Under the pieces are notes generated by a model. That model searched no databases. It saw only the letters and a program-made list of their open reading frames with translations, and was not told the DNA's origin. A DNA stretch of 36,884 nt from an uncultured Pseudomonadota bacterium (GTDB taxonomy: Bacteria > Myxococcota_A > UBA796 > SXON01), in assembly GCA_903921785.1 (NCBI GenBank), contig CAIXRH010000183.1:1-36884 (forward strand), written 5' to 3'. The position numbers were made by a program, and so were the translations under genes. Positions 33,228 through 36,884 of this stretch are shown one piece after another. The first letter of the stretch is position 1. Each line of letters begins with the position of its first letter.

Positions 33228-34997
33228 TCAGGCGCCGAACGGCGGCTTGCTCTCGGCGACGGCCAGGGCCACGAACGCCTCGACCGAGAGGGCGCCGAGG
33301 TCGGCCTCCCGGGTCTTCACGCTTACGGTGCGGTTCTCCGCGTCGCGCTCGCCGACGACCACCTGCCAGACCGGCTTCACCCCGTGGGCTTCGCGGATCT
33401 TGGCGCCGATCTTGCCGTCGCCGTCGTCCAGGAAAACCCGGAGGCCGGCGGCGTTGAGCGCGGCGGTGACCTCGCGGCCCCACTCGAGCGACTTCTCCGA
33501 CACGGTCATCACCCGCACCTGCTCGGGCGCGAGCCAGGCGGGGAAGGCGCCGGCGAAGTGTTCGATGAGGATGCCGATGAAGCGCTCGAAGCTGCCGAAG
33601 ATCGCGCGATGGATGACGACCGGGGTGTGCGCCGTGTTGTCAGCGCCCACGTAGGACAGCTCGAAGCGGAGCGGCATCTGGTAGTCGATCTGGATGGTGG
33701 CGCACTGCCAGGGGCGGCCGAGGGCGTCGATCACGTCGAAGTCGATCTTCGGGCCGTAGAACGCGCCATCCCCGGCGTTGAGCTTCCACTCCAGGTTGTT
33801 GTTGCGGAGCGCGTTCTCGAGCGCGGCCTCCGCACGATCCCAGAGGGAGTCGTCGCCGAGCTTGTCCACCGGGCGGGTGCTGAGCTTGGCGCGGTAGCCG
33901 AGGCCGAGGGAGCCGTACACGCGGTTCACCAGCGCGATGAGCTCGGTGACCTCCTTCTCGATCTGCTCTTCCATGCAGAACAAGTGCCCGTCGTCCTGGC
34001 AGAACTGCCGCACGCGGGTGAGGCCGCCGAGGGCGCCCTTCACCTCGTCGCGGTGGAGCACACCCTGGTCGTGCATACGCAGCGGCAGCTCCCGGTAGGA
34101 GCGCTTGGTGCTGCGGAAGATGAGCATGTGGCTCGGGCAGTTCATGGGCTTGAGCCCATAGATCCGGCCTTCTTCCTCGCCCTCCTCCTTCTTGTCGAAC
34201 TTGAACATGTTGTCGCGGTAGTGCGCCCAGTGGCCGCTGGTCTTCCACAGCTCGGTGTCGAAGAGCATCGGCGTACGCACGGCCACGTAGCCCCCGTCGC
34301 GGAGCAGCATGGTGCGCATGGCCTCGCTGAGGGTGTGGTAGAGGATCTCGCCCTTGGGGAGCCAGAAGATCGCGCCCGGCGCCCACTCGTGGGTCGTGAA
34401 CAGGCCGAGCTGCGCGCCCACCTTGCGGTGATCACGCTTCTTCGCTTCTTCGAGGCGGAAGAGGTACTGATCGAGCGCTTCGCGGGTGGGCCACACGGTG
34501 CCGTACACGCGCTGGAGCATTGGGCGGGTGGAATCACCCTTCCAGTAGGCGCCGGAGACCTTCATCAGCTTGAAGTGTTTGCAGTTGCCGGTGCGCGGTA
34601 CGTGGGGGCCGTTGCACAGGTCGGTGAAGCCGCCCTGGTCGTAGGTGCCGAGCGGCCCCTTGAGGTTGCCGATGTGCTCGAGCTTGTAGGGCTGCCCGGC
34701 GAAGAGCTGCTCCGCCTCGGCGTGATCCACCTCGCGCCGCGCGAACGGGGAGTTGCGCTTCACGACGGCCTTCATCGCCTCTTCGATCGCCGTGAGGTCG
34801 CCCTCGGTGATCGGCCGCGACACGTCCACGTCGTAGTAGAAGCCGTCCTCGACCGGCGGGCCGAACGCGAACTTGGCGCCGGGGAAGACCGTGGCGATCG
34901 CCTCCGCCATGATGTGCGCGGTGCTGTGGCGCAGCGCGTGCAGGCGGTAGCTCTCTTCGTCGGCGAAGGCCTCGCGGCCTTTCTCGTGGTCTTCCAT
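33228..34997 (-). CDS. thrS: Threonine-tRNA ligase lacking the TGS domain
   Basis: A 589-residue class II threonyl-tRNA synthetase. It begins almost directly in the editing domain (HSTAHIMAEAI, 24-34), without the roughly 60-residue N-terminal TGS domain found in E. coli ThrRS (642 residues). The editing domain is otherwise present. The catalytic core has MNCPSHM, RQFCQDDGHLFC and VVIHRAIFGSFERF, which supply the zinc ligands Cys and two His, and the anticodon-binding domain is at the C-terminus (EKSLEWGREVTAAL to the end). GAGG lies shortly before the ATG, and no in-frame upstream sequence encodes a TGS, because the FG-GAP gene ends 40 bp away. Confidence 0.96.
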   Translation of the reverse strand: MEDHEKGREAFADEESYRLHALRHSTAHIMAEAIATVFPGAKFAFGPPVEDGFYYDVDVSRPITEGDLTAIEEAMKAVVKRNSPFARREVDHAEAEQLFAGQPYKLEHIGNLKGPLGTYDQGGFTDLCNGPHVPRTGNCKHFKLMKVSGAYWKGDSTRPMLQRVYGTVWPTREALDQYLFRLEEAKKRDHRKVGAQLGLFTTHEWAPGAIFWLPKGEILYHTLSEAMRTMLLRDGGYVAVRTPMLFDTELWKTSGHWAHYRDNMFKFDKKEEGEEEGRIYGLKPMNCPSHMLIFRSTKRSYRELPLRMHDQGVLHRDEVKGALGGLTRVRQFCQDDGHLFCMEEQIEKEVTELIALVNRVYGSLGLGYRAKLSTRPVDKLGDDSLWDRAEAALENALRNNNLEWKLNAGDGAFYGPKIDFDVIDALGRPWQCATIQIDYQMPLRFELSYVGADNTAHTPVVIHRAIFGSFERFIGILIEHFAGAFPAWLAPEQVRVMTVSEKSLEWGREVTAALNAAGLRVFLDDGDGKIGAKIREAHGVKPVWQVVVGERDAENRTVSVKTREADLGALSVEAFVALAVAESKPPFGA

Positions 34998-35037
34998 GGT
35001 CGTCCTCGGGGGCGGGGCGTCTATCTCGGCGCCCGCG

Positions 35038-36591
35038 CTACGGCCCGCCGAGGAAACCCCAGGCTTCGCCGTGATCGTGGTCGTCGTCGCCGCCGAGGTC
35101 CGTGCCGAGGAAGAGGTCGGCGTAGCCGTCGCCGTTGGTGTCGCCGCTGGCCACAGACGTGAAGTTCTCGGCGTCGACCCCGGCGTGTACGACCATCGAG
35201 GCGCCGGCGGTCATCAGGTCGCGGGTGCCGGCGAAGGGCCCGTACTCCACGCCGGCCAGGGACTCGTCGGCGTCGGCGCCGAGCCAGGCGAGGTCCACCC
35301 AGCCGTCGCCGTTGGCGTCCAGGGGGGTGATCGCGCGCATCGCGAGGTCGGCCGGCGCCACGACGATCGGCGCCTCCGCGAGCGTCACCGCGCCAGTGCC
35401 ATCGTCGCGGGCCACGCCGAGCTGCCCGGACGGATCGACGCCGCCGGTGGCCGGCTGGATCAACACCAGCTCGGCGCGGCCGTCGCCGTCGAGGTCGGCG
35501 GCGGTGACGTCTCCGGTGGCGTACCAGTCCCAGGCCCGGTTGTCGCCGAAGCGGGCGTCGGCGGAGCGACCGGCGGAGGCCACGTCGATCGGGCCCAGGT
35601 AGAGGTCGGTGGTGGCGCCGGCGACCACCAGCTCGCCGACCCCGTCGCCGTCGAGGTCGTCGACGGCGTGGGGCGTCGCGAGGACGGACGAGCAGTCGTC
35701 GCGGACGTCGGGGCCGAGGGGGATCGCCGCGGAGGTGCCCACGACGCCGGTGGTGTCGGCCGCGACGAGCACGGTGTTCACGGCGGAACAATCGGCGTCC
35801 GAGAGCGCGATGAGCGAGATCACGACCGCGCCGGGCGCGCCGGGGACGAGCGTGGCGTTGCCCTCGGCCCCGAACCAGTCTCCCCACTGCTCCGGCTGGA
35901 TCTCCAGGCTCGCGGCCGACAGCTCGCGGCCGACGGCGAACGCGGGAAACAGGTAGAACCGGTATCCGTAGACCGTGCTCGCGAGGAGGTCCTCGGCGCC
36001 ATCCCCGTCCGCATCGGCGAAGCGGAGGCTCGTGGAGAACACCCCCCGGTACGACCCTTCGTCCCCGACGAGGAGGCTGCGCGCGGCCGTGGCCGCGTCC
36101 ACATCCCCGAGCACCGGACCCGGGAGGTAGAGCAGGTCGGTGGTGTCGCTGTCGCCGTCGACCACGAGGTCCGCGAGGCCGTCGCCGTCGACGTCCTTCG
36201 CGAGCACGCTCTGCAGCGCCAGGCTCGGGGCGCCCTTCCATCGGAGGTGGGTGTCGGCCATCGCCGTGGGCACTTCCCCGAGCCGGGCGGGGTGGCAGGC
36301 GTCATCGACCAGGCCGTCGCAGTCGTCGTCGGCCTGGTTGCAGGCCTCGGTGGCGCCGGGGTGGACGGCGGGGTCGGCGTCGTCGCAGTCGTCGGCGTCG
36401 GGGGAGCCGTCGCCGTCGGCGTCGGGCGCGCCGGAGTCGGAGTCGGCCGTGTCGGTGTCGGCCGTGTCGGTGGTCGCGGTGTCGGCCGTGTCGGGGGCTC
36501 CCGAATCGGGGCCTCCGGTGTCGGGCGCTCCGCCGCTGTCTCCTGGCGTGGCGCAGCCGACCATCGACGCGAGGAGGAGGAGCTTCGACAA
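35038..36591 (-). CDS. FG-GAP/VCBS-repeat lipoprotein with MopE-like motif
   Basis: A 517-residue lipoprotein. The TTG at 36591 gives MSKLLLLASMVGC (lipobox Cys 13) with GGTGAG upstream. A Gly/Asp/Thr/Ala tether follows (about 15-58), then a MopE-like metal-binding motif with DADDCDDADPAVHPGATEAC and DDDCDGLVDDAC, and a chain of FG-GAP/VCBS repeats (LAKDVDGDGLADLVVDGD, DLDGDGVGELVVAG, DTNGDGYADLFLG) that should fold as a calcium-binding beta-propeller. Surface or periplasmic; role unknown. It lies 40 bp upstream of thrS on the same strand. Confidence 0.87.
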   Translation of the reverse strand: MSKLLLLASMVGCATPGDSGGAPDTGGPDSGAPDTADTATTDTADTDTADSDSGAPDADGDGSPDADDCDDADPAVHPGATEACNQADDDCDGLVDDACHPARLGEVPTAMADTHLRWKGAPSLALQSVLAKDVDGDGLADLVVDGDSDTTDLLYLPGPVLGDVDAATAARSLLVGDEGSYRGVFSTSLRFADADGDGAEDLLASTVYGYRFYLFPAFAVGRELSAASLEIQPEQWGDWFGAEGNATLVPGAPGAVVISLIALSDADCSAVNTVLVAADTTGVVGTSAAIPLGPDVRDDCSSVLATPHAVDDLDGDGVGELVVAGATTDLYLGPIDVASAGRSADARFGDNRAWDWYATGDVTAADLDGDGRAELVLIQPATGGVDPSGQLGVARDDGTGAVTLAEAPIVVAPADLAMRAITPLDANGDGWVDLAWLGADADESLAGVEYGPFAGTRDLMTAGASMVVHAGVDAENFTSVASGDTNGDGYADLFLGTDLGGDDDHDHGEAWGFLGGP

Positions 36592-36799
36592 GGGCTCACC
36601 GCGGTGAACAGGACGCCCGTCGCGCCCCGGATCGGCACCATAGCGGCGGCTGGGCCGTGTCCGCAAGCAGAGACGTTCGCCCGTGGGCCGTTCGGCGCGG
36701 ATCGCCGCTACCCGGGCGCGGGTGCCGGCGTGGCGACGAGAGGTTCACCCGCCCACACGTCCACCCAGCCGTCCCGCTCCTGGTGTACCCTCCCGCGCC

Positions 36800-36884
36800 A
36801 TGCGCCGCGCCCTCGCCGTTTCCGCTTTGTCTGCGCTCCTCCTCACGGCCGCCGCCGCGCCCGCCGCCCACGCGGCGCCGCCCC
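36800..36884 (+). CDS. Exported protein, N-terminal fragment
   Basis: An ATG at 36800 opens a frame that runs to the window edge, encoding 28 residues: MRRALAVSALSALLLTAAAA then PAAHAAPP. This is a typical Sec signal peptide (positive start, hydrophobic core, AHA cleavage site). The mature part is outside the window, so no function can be given. It is divergent from the FG-GAP lipoprotein across about 208 bp in which no further gene is seen. Confidence 0.65.
   Translation, partial: MRRALAVSALSALLLTAAAAPAAHAAPP

Noticed and set aside
33384-35162. Long plus-strand open frame opposite thrS
   Set aside because: Antisense to an unmistakable threonyl-tRNA synthetase, with no recognisable domain of its own.

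Overview
The window is about 37 kb of very GC-rich bacterial chromosome, and it includes the replication-origin neighbourhood. The gene string dnaA-dnaN-recF on the minus strand faces rpmH-rnpA-yidD-yidC-jag-mnmE on the plus strand. Around it lie several large secreted lipoproteins with Asp/Thr/Ala-rich tethers, thrombospondin-type-3, MopE-like and FG-GAP repeats, a long Ser/Thr kinase-AAA-TPR protein, and KorAB. This mix suggests an uncultured Myxococcota/'deltaproteobacterial' lineage. That assignment is inference from gene content; no rRNA or tRNA gene was seen.

Layout. 1-526: no convincing gene, a 177-bp tandem duplication with hairpins, and one arm of a dispersed inverted repeat whose partner is at 7682-7735. 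527-2226 (minus): a small secreted protein, ElbB and a short-chain dehydrogenase. 2318-5746 (plus): giant kinase/ATPase/TPR protein. 5750-6676 (minus): MpaB-type oxygenase. 6791-7666 (plus): HtpX. 7818-11444 (minus): KorA, KorB and a HAD phosphatase. 11613-12011 (plus): small unknown protein. 12171-16125 (minus): a tightly coupled operon of a von Willebrand-A lipoprotein, a second lipoprotein and a Dnmt2-like cytosine-C5 methyltransferase. A HTH protein (16372-16800, plus) diverges from it, with tandem palindromes between. 16865-17167 (minus): cytochrome c lipoprotein. 17224-25886: origin core. 25896-28698 (plus): GshB, a TPR protein and a SCO1 copper chaperone with 4-nt overlaps. 28917-30952: LysM membrane protein, DUF1697 protein, small membrane protein. 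31058-36591 (minus): FG-GAP lipoprotein, ThrRS without a TGS domain, and a secreted dikinase-like lipoprotein. 36800-end (plus): the first 28 codons of an exported protein.

How the genes work together. The core block supplies initiation and clamp functions (DnaA, DnaN, RecF), L34 and RNase P protein, membrane insertion (YidD, YidC) and tRNA wobble-uridine modification (MnmE). The dnaA-dnaN gap carries one perfect and two degenerate DnaA boxes and is the best oriC candidate. KorAB makes succinyl-CoA from 2-oxoglutarate with ferredoxin as electron acceptor. SCO1 points to cytochrome oxidase assembly.

Two items are the most unusual. A Dnmt2-type methyltransferase (the family known for tRNA C38 methylation) is the last gene of a lipoprotein operon with operator-like palindromes upstream. 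A predicted lipoprotein combines a phosphohistidine-type segment with a PEP-synthase/dikinase-type ATP-grasp domain, a fold normally found in the cytoplasm.
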